Part shown: positions 37,236 through 46,360 of the stretch, piece after piece
Numbering within the stretch: position 1 is the stretch's first letter
How the letters are laid out: the number at the start of each line of letters is the position of its first letter
NCBI RefSeq assembly: GCF_900143545.1
Contig: NZ_FREV01000006.1
Coordinates: 124,001-188,000 of the forward strand
DNA length: 64,000 bases
Direction: 5' to 3'
Origin: Loktanella sp. Alg231-35
Lineage (GTDB): Bacteria > Pseudomonadota > Alphaproteobacteria > Rhodobacterales > Rhodobacteraceae
The notes under the pieces: model-generated
The model's database searches: none
The model's input: the letters and a program-made list of their open reading frames with translations, nothing else
Told to the model about the DNA's origin: nothing
Made by a program: the position numbers and the translations under genes

Positions 37236-38483
37236 TCACTTAGATAGAAAACCGACCTCATCTGCAGCCATCAACATGTTGATGGTTAGTGCCTCAACAT
37301 CCTCAATGAATTTCTTGCGGCTCTTAAAGCGCCGCACGTCGTGTTTGCTTTGCACAATTCGAATGCTCTTTGGTGCATCTTTTTGCCCCTCAGATGCTAG
37401 CTCAGGTTCAACACGAAGATCAGCCAAATCGAAGGTCCTATTCTGGTTGCGTCCTTTCCAATCGAACGACACAGTCGAACCTTGCCAACTGTCGCCGTCC
37501 AAAGCGTTCAGTATCCAACTAACCACTGCGCGAGCCTTTTTGTTGCTTGGCGGCAAGATCTGAAGCGATACGCTGGTTCGGCATGACTGCAAATCTGCCA
37601 AGGCCTTGAGCTGCGTCTTGCTCCCCTTGAATGCATAAGTGGCGGTCAGCAGGTAATCATCGGCAAGCGCACGCCGGTCATAGTTTAGCCGTTCGTCGCG
37701 GTCTGACCTTACGCCAGCCTCATGTATAAGCTGCACATCCAAACCTGTCTGATAGGTTAGCTTTGAACAAAGGTCGCGTCGCTCTTGCTGCCAGCCATGC
37801 ACAATCTCCGTTATGCCTTGTGTTTTGGTTCCAAAGCCCAAGGCAATACCGGCAGCTTGAACAAATTCGGGCCACTTGACGGGCATGGCGTCATACGTAG
37901 CTATTCCGCTGCTCGCGTCCCAAAAGAAACGAAGACACTCCGAGAGGACTTCTCTTTCTAACGGTTGTAGTGACTCGTGGTTTCGAAAGCCTTCGAGAAA
38001 GGTCCGCAGGTCCGCCCACGCAAAATGATAGATTTCACGCTTTCGTCGCTTACTTGCTGCCATGTGATATGGCAGTTCGCTCGGCGATAGAGCAAATTCG
38101 TTTGACAGCGTGATGATAGCATCAATATCTAGAGCAGCCGCCAACTCAGCATAGTCTTGAATTTGATCCGGACGAATGGATTTCCCATCAGCCTTTGCTT
38201 CTACAAATGCTCCCCACTCAGTGCTCCCTCGTTTGCATGAAATTAATCCGTCTGGCCTTACGTCCGACAGCCTGGCAGATGCGTAACTTACTTCCATGAA
38301 GCTCTGAACACTGCTCGTTTTTCCGCCTCCATAACCGCAACTCAACAAAAACTCGGATCGGATAGCAGGGATCAATTCTATCAACGCCATAAAGACCGAC
38401 AGAAGCCTGCGTTCGGCTTGTTTGGACACCGGGATAAGTCGCGGCTTGTTCTCTTTGTTTGAAAGTTCGGTTACAGCCTTCAT
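37236..38483 (-). CDS. PD-(D/E)XK nuclease-like protein, function unknown
   Basis: 415 residues from the ATG at 38483, with AAGG 8 nt upstream. The first 130 residues carry the pattern of a PD-(D/E)XK nuclease: a Glu near 44, Asp 78 in RPDG, Glu 95 and Lys 97 in FVEAKADG, then QIQDYAE with the Gln/Tyr of motif IV. The remaining 280 residues match no family I know. The gene is AT-richer than lepA next to it and stands alone. A DNA- or RNA-cleaving defence protein is the inferred role. Confidence 0.6.
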   Translation of the reverse strand: MKAVTELSNKENKPRLIPVSKQAERRLLSVFMALIELIPAIRSEFLLSCGYGGGKTSSVQSFMEVSYASARLSDVRPDGLISCKRGSTEWGAFVEAKADGKSIRPDQIQDYAELAAALDIDAIITLSNEFALSPSELPYHMAASKRRKREIYHFAWADLRTFLEGFRNHESLQPLEREVLSECLRFFWDASSGIATYDAMPVKWPEFVQAAGIALGFGTKTQGITEIVHGWQQERRDLCSKLTYQTGLDVQLIHEAGVRSDRDERLNYDRRALADDYLLTATYAFKGSKTQLKALADLQSCRTSVSLQILPPSNKKARAVVSWILNALDGDSWQGSTVSFDWKGRNQNRTFDLADLRVEPELASEGQKDAPKSIRIVQSKHDVRRFKSRKKFIEDVEALTINMLMAADEVGFLSK

Positions 38484-38658
38484 CAAATCATCCTTAGGTT
38501 GAATGTCTCATTAGGCGCAAGCGAAAGCCTGTTAGTCAACGAAAAGTATGACATCCCCAATTGCATCACACCCCACCCCTCGCCATACTCTACCCCAAGC
38601 GGCATAACTTTATTGGACCATTCGGGAATAACCCGGAGGCCGGGCAGAGGACGATGTG

Positions 38659-38982
38659 ATGCGGTATTTCTTGATGATCGGGGCTGTGGCCTCAGTTGCG
38701 GCCTGTGGTGGTGGTTCCCGTGGCGCGACCGGTGATATTTCGCAGGCCTGTCTTGAGGCGGACCGCCGTGCGGCTTCACCCGCCCTATGTTCCTGCGTGC
38801 AACAGGTCGCCAATCAGTCACTCTCTAACGGCGATCAGGCCCGCGCTGCGGCCTTCTTTTCTGAGCCTCAGTTGGCTCAGGACACCCGCCAGTCAGACCG
38901 CCGCAGTGATGAGCGGTTCTGGGACCGCTATAAGGCATTCACCGAACTGGCGTCGCAGATATGTCAGCCAGCAGGCGCTTAG
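38659..38982 (+). CDS. Small lipoprotein, conserved in Rhodobacteraceae
   Basis: 107 residues. A lipoprotein signal ends with the lipobox VAAC, followed by a short Gly/Ser stretch. The mature domain has three more Cys (QACLEADRRAASPALCSCVQ, its ends) that may form disulfides, and a final helix ending SQICQPAGA. The start is the ATG at 38659 with GAGG 8 nt upstream; the GTG at 38656 is less likely. The 3' end overlaps the convergent phosphatase gene by 44 bp. Function unknown. Confidence 0.75.
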   Translation: MRYFLMIGAVASVAACGGGSRGATGDISQACLEADRRAASPALCSCVQQVANQSLSNGDQARAAAFFSEPQLAQDTRQSDRRSDERFWDRYKAFTELASQICQPAGA

Positions 38983-39370
38983 CGGCATCCTCGATCATGT
39001 CTAGCGCCCCGTCAAAGTCGCTGGTGTAGTAAGGGTCTGGCACATCCATTTCCGCCATCAGCCTGACGGCTGTGTCATTACCCGCAGGCCGCAACCTTTC
39101 GATATCGGCAAAGTTTTGGCGATCCATCGCGACAATCAGATCAAAGGCTGCAAAATCAGCCGCCGTGAACTGACGCGCGCGCAGATCGCTCAGATCGATC
39201 CCTCGCGCCCGCGCCGCCGCCTGCATAGGCCCATAGGGCGGATCACCCACGTGCCATCCCCCTGTGCCTGCGCTGTCCAGCATCAGATCAGGGGCCAGCC
39301 CGCGCATCACTCCTTCAGCGGCAGGCGACCGGCAGATGTTCCCCAAGCAGACAAAGACGATGCGTTTCAG
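38939..39370 (-). CDS. Low molecular weight protein-tyrosine phosphatase, probably CTG start
   Basis: The active-site P-loop reads VCLGNICRSP, with the nucleophilic Cys, and the catalytic Asp lies in DVPDPYY. No ATG, GTG or usable TTG lies before the P-loop; a TTG exists only after the essential Cys. The frame opens with KRIVFVCLGN, as expected of the family, preceded by CTG at 39370. That CTG overlaps the upstream gene's TGA (CTGA) and has AAAGGGG 7 nt before it. This gives 143 residues. It removes phosphate from protein tyrosine or small molecules. Confidence 0.82.
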   Translation of the reverse strand: MKRIVFVCLGNICRSPAAEGVMRGLAPDLMLDSAGTGGWHVGDPPYGPMQAAARARGIDLSDLRARQFTAADFAAFDLIVAMDRQNFADIERLRPAGNDTAVRLMAEMDVPDPYYTSDFDGALDMIEDAAKRLLADISATPVR

Positions 39371-39798
39371 CGCAGCACCCCTTTGCGTGTCATGGCGCGT
39401 GCATACAGCCAGAGCGCGATCAGGATGACCGGAATTGCGATGCTAAAGATCACTGCCCCCATGCCAGCTGCCGCCGTCATATTGCCCCCATCGGCAATCC
39501 CGTAGGTGTAAATCGACGATCCGATCAGCCCAAGCAGCGAAAGCCCAAAGGCCGTGCTGGCAAACCGTGACCGCAGCAGCAACAGCAGCGACCCAACGAC
39601 CGAGAGCCAAACGCCTACCGCCCATGTCACCCCGAACCACAGTGGAGCCTGTTCCAGCATCATCAGCCGCGCCTCGGGCTGGGCTGCAAGGTAGTCCGCG
39701 CTGTTCATCCGCGTCATGACGTAATCCATCGCCCCGCCTGCGTTCCAGAACAGCGACACGATACCCACGATCCACAGGTGAATTGGTGTCTTGGTCAT
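39367..39798 (-). CDS. Four-helix membrane protein, function unknown
   Basis: 143 residues with four hydrophobic segments (about 8-28, 50-75, 80-100 and 110-135) and a conserved-looking YVMTRMNSADYL loop between the first two. GGAGGAAAGG lies before the ATG. Its stop overlaps the probable CTG start of the phosphatase gene, so the two are likely coupled. I see no family that would tell the function. It is divergent from cobB. Confidence 0.75.
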   Translation of the reverse strand: MTKTPIHLWIVGIVSLFWNAGGAMDYVMTRMNSADYLAAQPEARLMMLEQAPLWFGVTWAVGVWLSVVGSLLLLLRSRFASTAFGLSLLGLIGSSIYTYGIADGGNMTAAAGMGAVIFSIAIPVILIALWLYARAMTRKGVLR

Positions 39799-39897
39799 GG
39801 CCTTTCCTCCTTGATATTGCGCTGATCATAGCAAGCTGTTGGCTATGAGGCCATTCTGTCTTGCCCCGCGCGCCCAAACTCCGCCAGACTTGGCCCC

Positions 39898-40572
39898 ATG
39901 AAAATCACGGTTTTGACAGGGGCGGGTGTTTCCGCAGAAAGCGGTCTGGGGACATTCCGCGACAAGGATGGCCTTTGGACCAAATATGATCTGGAAGAGG
40001 TTGCTACCCCGCAAGGCTTTGCCCGCAATCCGGGGCTGGTCCATGATTTCTATAACGCCCGCCGCGCCAATTGTATGCAGGCCATGCCCAATGCCGCCCA
40101 TGACGCGTTGGCCCGGCTTGAGGAGGTCAGCGCGCATAATGTCACCTTGATCACCCAGAATGTGGACGATCTGCACGAACGGGCGGGATCGCAAACCGTT
40201 ATCCATATGCATGGCGCTTTGATGCAGGCCACCTGCGCTGTGTGCCGCGCAACATGGGCCGCCCCTTTGACGATGGCGCCGGATGACCTTTGCCCCGACT
40301 GCGCGGCCCCCGCAACCCGCCCCGATATCGTCTGGTTTGGCGAAGTGCCCTATCACATGGATCAGATTGCAGAGGCGGTCAGCAATGCCGACCTTTTTGT
40401 CGCCATCGGGACCTCGGCTGAGGTCTACCCCGCGGCGGGACTGGTTGAACTGGCACAAGGCCGCACATTGGAAATCAATCTGGCACCCTCCGCACAGGCC
40501 AACGCCTTTGAGGATCACTTGATCGGCCCCGCCACCAAAGTGGTGCCCAATTGGGTTGCAGGACTTCTCTGA
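39898..40572 (+). CDS. cobB: NAD-dependent protein deacylase (sirtuin)
   Basis: 224 residues. The NAD site GAGVSAESGLGTFRDKDGLW, TQNVDDLHERAGS and the catalytic His in HMHGAL are present. Four zinc Cys follow in CAVCRATW and CPDCA. CobB removes acetyl or succinyl groups from lysines, including the active-site Lys of acyl-CoA synthetases, so PrpE in this window is a plausible target. meaB follows on the same strand after 45 bp. Confidence 0.94.
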   Translation: MKITVLTGAGVSAESGLGTFRDKDGLWTKYDLEEVATPQGFARNPGLVHDFYNARRANCMQAMPNAAHDALARLEEVSAHNVTLITQNVDDLHERAGSQTVIHMHGALMQATCAVCRATWAAPLTMAPDDLCPDCAAPATRPDIVWFGEVPYHMDQIAEAVSNADLFVAIGTSAEVYPAAGLVELAQGRTLEINLAPSAQANAFEDHLIGPATKVVPNWVAGLL

Positions 40573-40617
40573 AGCGCCGGGGCTGGACCTTTCCCGTCGG
40601 CGCGATAAGAAAGGGAC

Positions 40618-41613
40618 ATGAGCAAGATCACAGACATCCCAGCCCTTGCGGCCAATGTTCAAGCAGGCGACCGCCGCGCGTTGGCCCGCGCGATCACATT
40701 GGTCGAAAGTGGGCGGGCAGACCACCGGGAAGAAGCGCTGGCCTTGCTCGGCGCGCTTGGCACCCGCAAAGAGGCCTTGCGGATCGGCCTGTCAGGCACT
40801 CCCGGCGTCGGCAAATCGACCTTCATCGAGAGTTTCGGTCTGATGCTGACGGACATGGGTAAACGGGTGGCAGTGCTGGCGGTTGATCCTTCCTCTGCAC
40901 GCTCCGGCGGCTCTATTCTGGGGGATAAGACCCGGATGGATCACTTGGCGCGCGATCCTCGCGCCTTCATCCGGCCTTCGCCCAGCCAGACCCAGTTGGG
41001 CGGCGTGGCCCGGCGCACGCGTGAGGCGGTAGCGCTTTGCGAAGCAGCGGGGTTCGACGTGGTTCTGATTGAAACTGTGGGCGTAGGTCAGTCCGAAACT
41101 GTCGTGGCGCAGATGGCCGACCTTTTTGTGCTACTGCTGGCCCCTGCGGGCGGGGACGAGCTGCAAGGGGTCAAGCGCGGCATCATGGAAATGGCCGATC
41201 TGATCCTTGTGAACAAAGCTGATGGTGACCTCAAGGCACAGGCCACGCGAACCTGTGCTGACTACGCAGGAGCGTTGCGGTTGCTGCGCAAACGGGCGCG
41301 GGATCCAGAGGGTTTCCCAAAGGCACTCACGATTTCAGCGTTGGAAGCGGACGGCCTGCAAGCGGCCTGGGATGAGATGGTAGCACTTGCGGCATGGCGG
41401 CAGGACGCGGGGGTTTGGGCGCGGACGCGTGAGGATCAAGCGAGCTATTGGTTCAGCGAAGATGTGCGGCATGGGTTGCTGCAGATGCTGCAGGACGACC
41501 CCAATTATATGGAACGCCTACGGCTGGCAGAAGCAGACGTCAAATCGGGCGCGAAAACGCCAACACGTGCTGCGGCAGAGGTCTTGGACCCGATCAGGCG
41601 CAAGTTACGCTAA
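40618..41613 (+). CDS. meaB: Methylmalonyl-CoA mutase-associated GTPase MeaB
   Basis: 331 residues of the ArgK/MeaB G3E GTPase group. The P-loop [10 protein letters not shown] lies near residue 60, then [27 protein letters not shown] and NKADGD. MeaB protects and reloads the B12 cofactor of methylmalonyl-CoA mutase. The mutase itself is not in this window. It is followed 1 bp later by the PhyH-like gene on the same strand. Confidence 0.93.
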   Translation: MSKITDIPALAANVQAGDRRALARAITLVESGRADHREEALALLGALGTRKEALRIGLSGTPGVGKSTFIESFGLMLTDMGKRVAVLAVDPSSARSGGSILGDKTRMDHLARDPRAFIRPSPSQTQLGGVARRTREAVALCEAAGFDVVLIETVGVGQSETVVAQMADLFVLLLAPAGGDELQGVKRGIMEMADLILVNKADGDLKAQATRTCADYAGALRLLRKRARDPEGFPKALTISALEADGLQAAWDEMVALAAWRQDAGVWARTREDQASYWFSEDVRHGLLQMLQDDPNYMERLRLAEADVKSGAKTPTRAAAEVLDPIRRKLR

Positions 41614-41614
41614 G

Positions 41615-42262
41615 ATGGACAAGACATCGGCATTTGATGGCATGATGTGGCTGCGCGGGGCTCTGAGCGAACAGCATCTTGCCGCGCTGGACACTCTTGG
41701 TACGATGCAGGCCAAGCCCGGATTACGCATTGGGCTAAGCACTTTAGTTCTGGATGCGCTGCGCCCGGTTGATCAGCGGATCCAGAAAGTTCTACCAAAG
41801 ATGGAGCCGGTGCGGCTTGTCGCATTTGACAAGACCAGCCAATCAAACTGGGCGCTGCCCTGGCATCAGGACAGGGTGATCGAGGTCAAGGAAAACCATG
41901 ATGTCGACGGATATGACAACTGGGATCAGAAGGATGGCATCTGGCATTGCGAACCGCCGGTTTCGCTTTTGAAGCAGATGCTGTTTGTGCGCGTCCACCT
42001 CGATGACACCGACGGTGATGGAGGTGCGATGGAGGTGGCCATTGGCAGCCACCAGGAAGGCAAAATCGATGCTGGGCAGGCCAAACCCTATGCAGAGCGT
42101 TATCAGACCCACGTGTGCCAAGCGCGACGCGGCGATGTTCTGGTCATGGATATGTTGACGCTGCACCGCTCGCTGCCTGCGCGCAAACCATCGTCTCGCA
42201 GGGTGTTGCGGGTCGATTACGCTGCGATAGATTTACCGTACCCTCTGGCATGGGCAAAATGA
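41615..42262 (+). CDS. Phytanoyl-CoA dioxygenase (PhyH)-like protein
   Basis: 215 residues from MDKTSAF. The iron-binding triad of PhyH-type dioxygenases is visible: HQD in WALPWHQDRV near residue 87 and a distal His in LTLHRSLPARK near 186, followed by the Arg-containing RRVLRVDYA that would hold 2-oxoglutarate. These enzymes hydroxylate small molecules with Fe(II) and 2-oxoglutarate. The ATG lies 1 bp past the meaB stop, and the ribosome binding site is weak, so it depends on meaB translation. Substrate unknown. Confidence 0.78.
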   Translation: MDKTSAFDGMMWLRGALSEQHLAALDTLGTMQAKPGLRIGLSTLVLDALRPVDQRIQKVLPKMEPVRLVAFDKTSQSNWALPWHQDRVIEVKENHDVDGYDNWDQKDGIWHCEPPVSLLKQMLFVRVHLDDTDGDGGAMEVAIGSHQEGKIDAGQAKPYAERYQTHVCQARRGDVLVMDMLTLHRSLPARKPSSRRVLRVDYAAIDLPYPLAWAK

Positions 42263-42285
42263 TCGATGCGGACTGCCATATCGGG

Positions 42286-42314
42286 TTGACGGGATCAAGG
42301 AATCCGCCTATCTC
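42286..42314 (+). promoter_or_regulatory. Candidate sigma-70 promoter of rpmB
   Basis: TTGACG and TATCTC lie 17 bp apart just past the dioxygenase stop. Transcription would start near 42321, giving a leader of about 95 nt that contains a short hairpin (42345-42360). The match is fair, not strong. Confidence 0.4.
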
Positions 42315-42417
42315 GCGCTGATCTTATTACCGACCCTGCGGATGCGGGGTTCCAACCCCGTATCACAAGATGTCCCGCCGTCCGGGTGTGTGATGTCGAA
42401 AAACAAGGATGATGCTC

Positions 42418-42702
42418 ATGTCGCGCCGTTGCGAACTGACTGGAAAAGGCCCAATGTCTGGCAACAATGTCAGCCACGCCAAGAACCGTACCCGCCGTCG
42501 TTTCCTGCCGAACCTGCAGGATGTAACGCTACAGTCCGACGTGCTGGGCCGGTCTTTCAAACTGAAAATTTCCAACGCTGCACTGCGCACCGTTGATCAC
42601 CGTGGTGGTCTGGATGCGTTCATGGCGAAAGCCAAAGATGCAGAACTGTCAGCCGATGCGCTGAAGATCAAGAAAGAGATTGCGAAAGCGACAGCGGCCT
42701 AA
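42418..42702 (+). CDS. rpmB: 50S ribosomal protein L28
   Basis: 94 residues from [11 protein letters not shown]. The conserved N-terminus with [16 protein letters not shown] is that of L28, a 50S subunit protein bound near the E site. AAGGATG lies before the start, and the in-frame ATG codons at 42409 and 42412 are too close to it to be used. It is followed by a strong hairpin terminator. Expected to be highly expressed. Confidence 0.96.
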   Translation: MSRRCELTGKGPMSGNNVSHAKNRTRRRFLPNLQDVTLQSDVLGRSFKLKISNAALRTVDHRGGLDAFMAKAKDAELSADALKIKKEIAKATAA

Positions 42703-42725
42703 GCGCCTCGCTTTTTGCTGATTGA

Positions 42726-42755
42726 AGGCCCGGTGATCGCAAGATCAGCGGGCCT
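42726..42755 (+). terminator. rpmB terminator
   Basis: A 13-bp stem with one mismatch (AGGCCCGGTGATC with GATCAGCGGGCCT) and GCAA loop, 23 bp past the rpmB stop, followed by TTCTCCTTTCT. A good rho-independent terminator. Confidence 0.8.
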
Positions 42756-42771
42756 TTCTCCTTTCTAGGGC

Positions 42772-42842
42772 GTAGGTGGGCTAAAGCCCACCTTACACAA
42801 TCCACCTGTGCGGTCTGTAAGGTGGTGTCTTGACCCACCTTA
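42772..42842. repeat. REP-like pair of palindromes between rpmB and hrpB
   Basis: Two dyads of the same type: GTAGGTGGGC-TAAA-GCCCACCTTAC (42772-42796, arms given separately) and TAAGGTGG...CCCACCTTA (42818-42842). The GTAAGGTGG core also occurs at 54131 and 58401 in this window. The pair ends 15 bp before the hrpB start. Confidence 0.7.
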
Positions 42843-42857
42843 TGGCAAAGATCAGCC

Positions 42858-45263
42858 ATGACCGCCTTGCCCATCGATCCTGTCCTGCCTGACCTGATGG
42901 CGGCCCTCGCATCGCAGGGCCTTGCTGTCCTGCAGGCCCCACCCGGTGCGGGCAAAACCACCCGCGTACCGCTGGCCATGCTGGAGGCCAATGTCACCTC
43001 CGGCAAGATCATCATGCTGGAACCGCGCCGCCTGGCAGCGCGCGCCGCGGCAGAACGTCTGGCCGAAGGCTTGGGCGAAAAACCGGGCCAAACTGTGGGC
43101 TACAGGATGCGGGGGGACAGTACCGCAGGCAAACGGATCGAGGTGGTTACCGAAGGTATCCTGACCCGGATGATCCAGACCGACCCCGCGCTCACCGGCA
43201 TCGGCGCGGTGATTTTCGACGAATTCCATGAACGCTCACTCAACGCCGATCTGGGCCTCGCGCTGGCCTGGGAGGCCCGCAGCGTGCTGCGCCCCGACCT
43301 GATCGTGCTGGTCATGTCCGCCACGCTGGATGCCACACCTGTTGCAGCCATGCTCGACAACGCCCCGGTGATCACGTCTGAAGGCCGCGCTTTTCCGGTC
43401 ACCACGCATTTTCTGGACCGCAACTTGCCCAAAGGCACCCGATTGGAAGCCGCCACCGCCGATCTGATCGCCAAGGCCGTGGCCCAGACCACCGGCGGCG
43501 TGCTGGCCTTCCTTCCCGGCGAAGGTGAAATCCGCCGCGTGGCCGCTCAACTGGACGGGCGCCTGTCTGCGGACTGCCACATCCGCCCGCTTTATGGTGC
43601 CCTGCCCTTTGCCGAGCAGCGCAAGGCCATCACCCCCGCCACATCAGGACGCAAGATCGTGCTGTCGACCTCTATCGCCGAGACCTCGCTGACCATCGAA
43701 GACGTCCGAGTTGTCGTTGACGCAGGCCGCGCGCGCCGCGCACGGTTTGATCCCTCTTCTGGCATGTCCAGACTGGTCACCGAAAAGGTCAGCAAGGCCG
43801 AAGCCACACAACGCGCCGGACGCGCGGGTCGGGTGGCGGCGGGCGATGCATATTGCTTGTGGACCAAAGGCGAACACGGCGCATTGCCCGCCTTTGCCCC
43901 TGCCGAAATTGAGGCCGCAGATCTGGCCAGTCTTGCGCTTGAAATGGCCGCTTGGGGCAGCGATGATCTGGGCTTTCTGACACCACCGCCCGAAGGGGCC
44001 ATGGCCGAGGCGCGCGCATTACTGCGCAGCCTGAATGCGTTGGAAGCGACCGGCCGGATTACCGGGCACGGGCGGGCCTTGGCCAAGTTGCCGTTGCACC
44101 CGCGTCTGGCACATATGCTGCAAAAGGCAGGCAAACAGGCCGCTCCATTGGCCGCCTTGCTTGCCGCGCGCGATCCTTTGCGCGGCGCCCCGGTTGATCT
44201 GTCGTTGCGGATGGGGGCACTTCAGAAACGCTACGACGGGCCCGGACAGCTGCACCCCGGTGCGATGTCCCAGATCAAGGCCGAAGTACCACGCCTTGCC
44301 CGCGGTCTGACGGATCAGCCTCGGCTAAGCCTTGGGCAACAGGCGGCACTCGCCTACCCTGACCGCATTGGCCTGCGTCGCAAGGGCGATGACCCGCGAT
44401 ATGTGCTTTCTGGTGGCAAGGGCGCCTATCTGGATGCTGCCGACCCCCTCGCCGGTGCGCGTCTATTGGTGGCAACTGATCTGGATGGCGACACGCGCGA
44501 AGCGCGTGTCAGGCAGGCCGCGTCCATCACCGAGGCTGAAGTGCGTGAGATTTTTCATGATGACATCGTTTGGAACGATCTGTGTTCATGGTCCAAGCGC
44601 GATCGCCGTGTGCTGACCCGACAACAGGAAACTTTGGGCGCTTTGGTGCTTGATGACAGGGTCTGGTCGGATGCATCGCCCGATGCCGTTGCCCAAGCCA
44701 TGCTGGAAGGTGTGCGCCAGTTGGGCCTGCGTCCCTCGGATGCGGCTGCGCGGTTCCGGGCGCGGGTGGCCTTGGTTGATAACCTGCCGGCCATGGATGA
44801 TGCGGCCTTGTTAGCAAATCTCGAAGACTGGCTTTTGCCGCATCTGTCCGGCGTGCGTTCTGCGGAGGACTGGAAGCGCTTTGATCTACTGCCCGCCTTG
44901 CGGGCTATGCTGGATTGGGACCAGATGCAGCGGTTAGACCGCGCCGCACCTGCACATTTCGAAACGCCACTGGGCCGCAAAACCCCCATCGACTACGCTG
45001 GCGAAGTACCGAGCATCACCCTGCGCCTGCAAGAAATGTTCGGCGTCACCACCCACCCGCAAATTGGTAAGACACCGCTACGGGTGACATTGCTTTCACC
45101 GGGCCAGAAACCGGTGCAGGTCACACAGGATATCGTTGGGTTCTGGGCGACCTCCTATGCGGATGTGCGCCGCGACATGCGCGGCAGGTATCCGCGCCAT
45201 CCCTGGCCCGAAGACCCGACCCAGGCGGACCCCACATTGCGCGCCAAACCACGCGGCACCTGA
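42858..45263 (+). CDS. hrpB: ATP-dependent helicase HrpB
   Basis: 801 residues, the family length. DEAH-type helicase motifs are seen in order: GAGKTTRVPLAML (Walker A), DEFHERS (motif II, with F in place of A), SATLDA (III) and QRAGRAGR (VI). The HrpB C-terminal domain follows after about residue 430. HrpB is a bacterial DExH RNA helicase with no essential role assigned in most species. A REP-like pair sits in its leader. Confidence 0.92.
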   Translation: MTALPIDPVLPDLMAALASQGLAVLQAPPGAGKTTRVPLAMLEANVTSGKIIMLEPRRLAARAAAERLAEGLGEKPGQTVGYRMRGDSTAGKRIEVVTEGILTRMIQTDPALTGIGAVIFDEFHERSLNADLGLALAWEARSVLRPDLIVLVMSATLDATPVAAMLDNAPVITSEGRAFPVTTHFLDRNLPKGTRLEAATADLIAKAVAQTTGGVLAFLPGEGEIRRVAAQLDGRLSADCHIRPLYGALPFAEQRKAITPATSGRKIVLSTSIAETSLTIEDVRVVVDAGRARRARFDPSSGMSRLVTEKVSKAEATQRAGRAGRVAAGDAYCLWTKGEHGALPAFAPAEIEAADLASLALEMAAWGSDDLGFLTPPPEGAMAEARALLRSLNALEATGRITGHGRALAKLPLHPRLAHMLQKAGKQAAPLAALLAARDPLRGAPVDLSLRMGALQKRYDGPGQLHPGAMSQIKAEVPRLARGLTDQPRLSLGQQAALAYPDRIGLRRKGDDPRYVLSGGKGAYLDAADPLAGARLLVATDLDGDTREARVRQAASITEAEVREIFHDDIVWNDLCSWSKRDRRVLTRQQETLGALVLDDRVWSDASPDAVAQAMLEGVRQLGLRPSDAAARFRARVALVDNLPAMDDAALLANLEDWLLPHLSGVRSAEDWKRFDLLPALRAMLDWDQMQRLDRAAPAHFETPLGRKTPIDYAGEVPSITLRLQEMFGVTTHPQIGKTPLRVTLLSPGQKPVQVTQDIVGFWATSYADVRRDMRGRYPRHPWPEDPTQADPTLRAKPRGT

Positions 45264-45333
45264 CCGCCAACTGTTGCTATTGCCGCAAAGATGAGCACGT
45301 AGTTTGGCGCGAGGGTCGTGACGCGGTGGTAAG

Positions 45334-46221
45334 CTAGATCCGCGCTGTTCCTACTGATCCATGTTCCAACCATGCGCGATCGTCCCCGGTAAGATGCGCA
45401 TCCATCATCGCATCATAGGCTGCCAACTCTTCGTCCGACAGCTTCCCATGCCATTTACCGCTGGTCCCGCTGTGAAAAAACGCAGCGTCTGACTTCATAA
45501 AACCCTTACCCCCCGATGGAGCAAAGCGCACGGCATTGGCCTTCATGTTGTCAAAGGTTGCAGCCTGCACCAATTGCTTCATCAACGCCTCGCCATGGGA
45601 TATGTCCAACAATCCGGCCAGTTTGGCAAATGTACCCGGCAAATCACGGGTCATGTCAGCATAGTGAAAGAGCGACACGTTCGGACGGTCTGCCACAGCC
45701 CTTGCAGCTTTGTAATGCTGAAGGATATGCGCCAGCGGCATGGCATCAGTATCGAAACCTTCCGCGCCGCCATCCAGAAAGCGACGGAAGGTAAGGCCAT
45801 CGGGGTCGTCCTCTGGATACCACGGATCAAACCATGGCATTGGGATGTTTCGCACGTGTTTGCGATACGAAAAATGCGCATCAAGCGGATGCCGGAACAC
45901 ACAGATGTACTGCGCCTGATCATCCAGCGGTAAGCCGTCCATGGGTGTATGGCTTTTCATGCTGCGCCGGTGCGGCATAGCTTCCAGCCGTGCGGCGACT
46001 TCGGACATCTCGCGAATACGAATGTCGACCCACGGCATTTTGACCGACAGCTCTGTTTCGACCTCTGGGTCGCCGGAAAACAGCAGTGCCACTATGGTTT
46101 GGATCCACGTCGTGCCGCATTTCGGGGGCGTGACAACGAACACATCATCGGGGCGGATGGCCACCATATCCCACCGTCGGTTGTCGGTCAGCGGGCCGAG
46201 GTAGAGCTTGCGGTGCATCAT
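45334..46221 (-). CDS. Sulfotransferase (Sulfotransfer_1 type)
   Basis: 295 residues from MMHRKLYLGP, chosen for AAGAGG 8 nt upstream; a longer start at 46302 is possible. The 5' PAPS loop TPPKCGTTWIQTI lies near residue 32, and the 3' binding region CVFRHPLDAHFSYRKH near 105. The C-terminal RKGxxGxWK region is seen as SGTSGKWHGKLS. The fold is that of cytosolic sulfotransferases acting on small alcohols or phenols. Unrelated in sequence to the family 2 enzyme at 14779. Substrate unknown. Confidence 0.85.
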   Translation of the reverse strand: MMHRKLYLGPLTDNRRWDMVAIRPDDVFVVTPPKCGTTWIQTIVALLFSGDPEVETELSVKMPWVDIRIREMSEVAARLEAMPHRRSMKSHTPMDGLPLDDQAQYICVFRHPLDAHFSYRKHVRNIPMPWFDPWYPEDDPDGLTFRRFLDGGAEGFDTDAMPLAHILQHYKAARAVADRPNVSLFHYADMTRDLPGTFAKLAGLLDISHGEALMKQLVQAATFDNMKANAVRFAPSGGKGFMKSDAAFFHSGTSGKWHGKLSDEELAAYDAMMDAHLTGDDRAWLEHGSVGTARI

Positions 46222-46360
46222 GTCGAAAGCCTCTTGCAAATCACCCCCTTGATGAAAGGTGGTGTGAAGGAAGAACGCAACAGAGAAGGCACAGCGTAAC
46301 ACATTTCGCAGCCGCTTCAGTCAATGCCGACAACACTTCTGCAAAAGGCTCGTTTTGGCC

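Noticed and set aside
41387-41614. Longer start for the PhyH-like protein inside meaB
   Set aside because: The 76 extra residues are Arg/Cys/Gly rich, out of frame with the real meaB and unlike the family. The ATG at 41615 fits.
42345-42360. GGGGTTCCAACCCC looks like a tRNA T-arm
   Set aside because: The loop is too short for a T loop, and no acceptor, D or anticodon stem can be drawn around it. It is a small hairpin in the rpmB leader.
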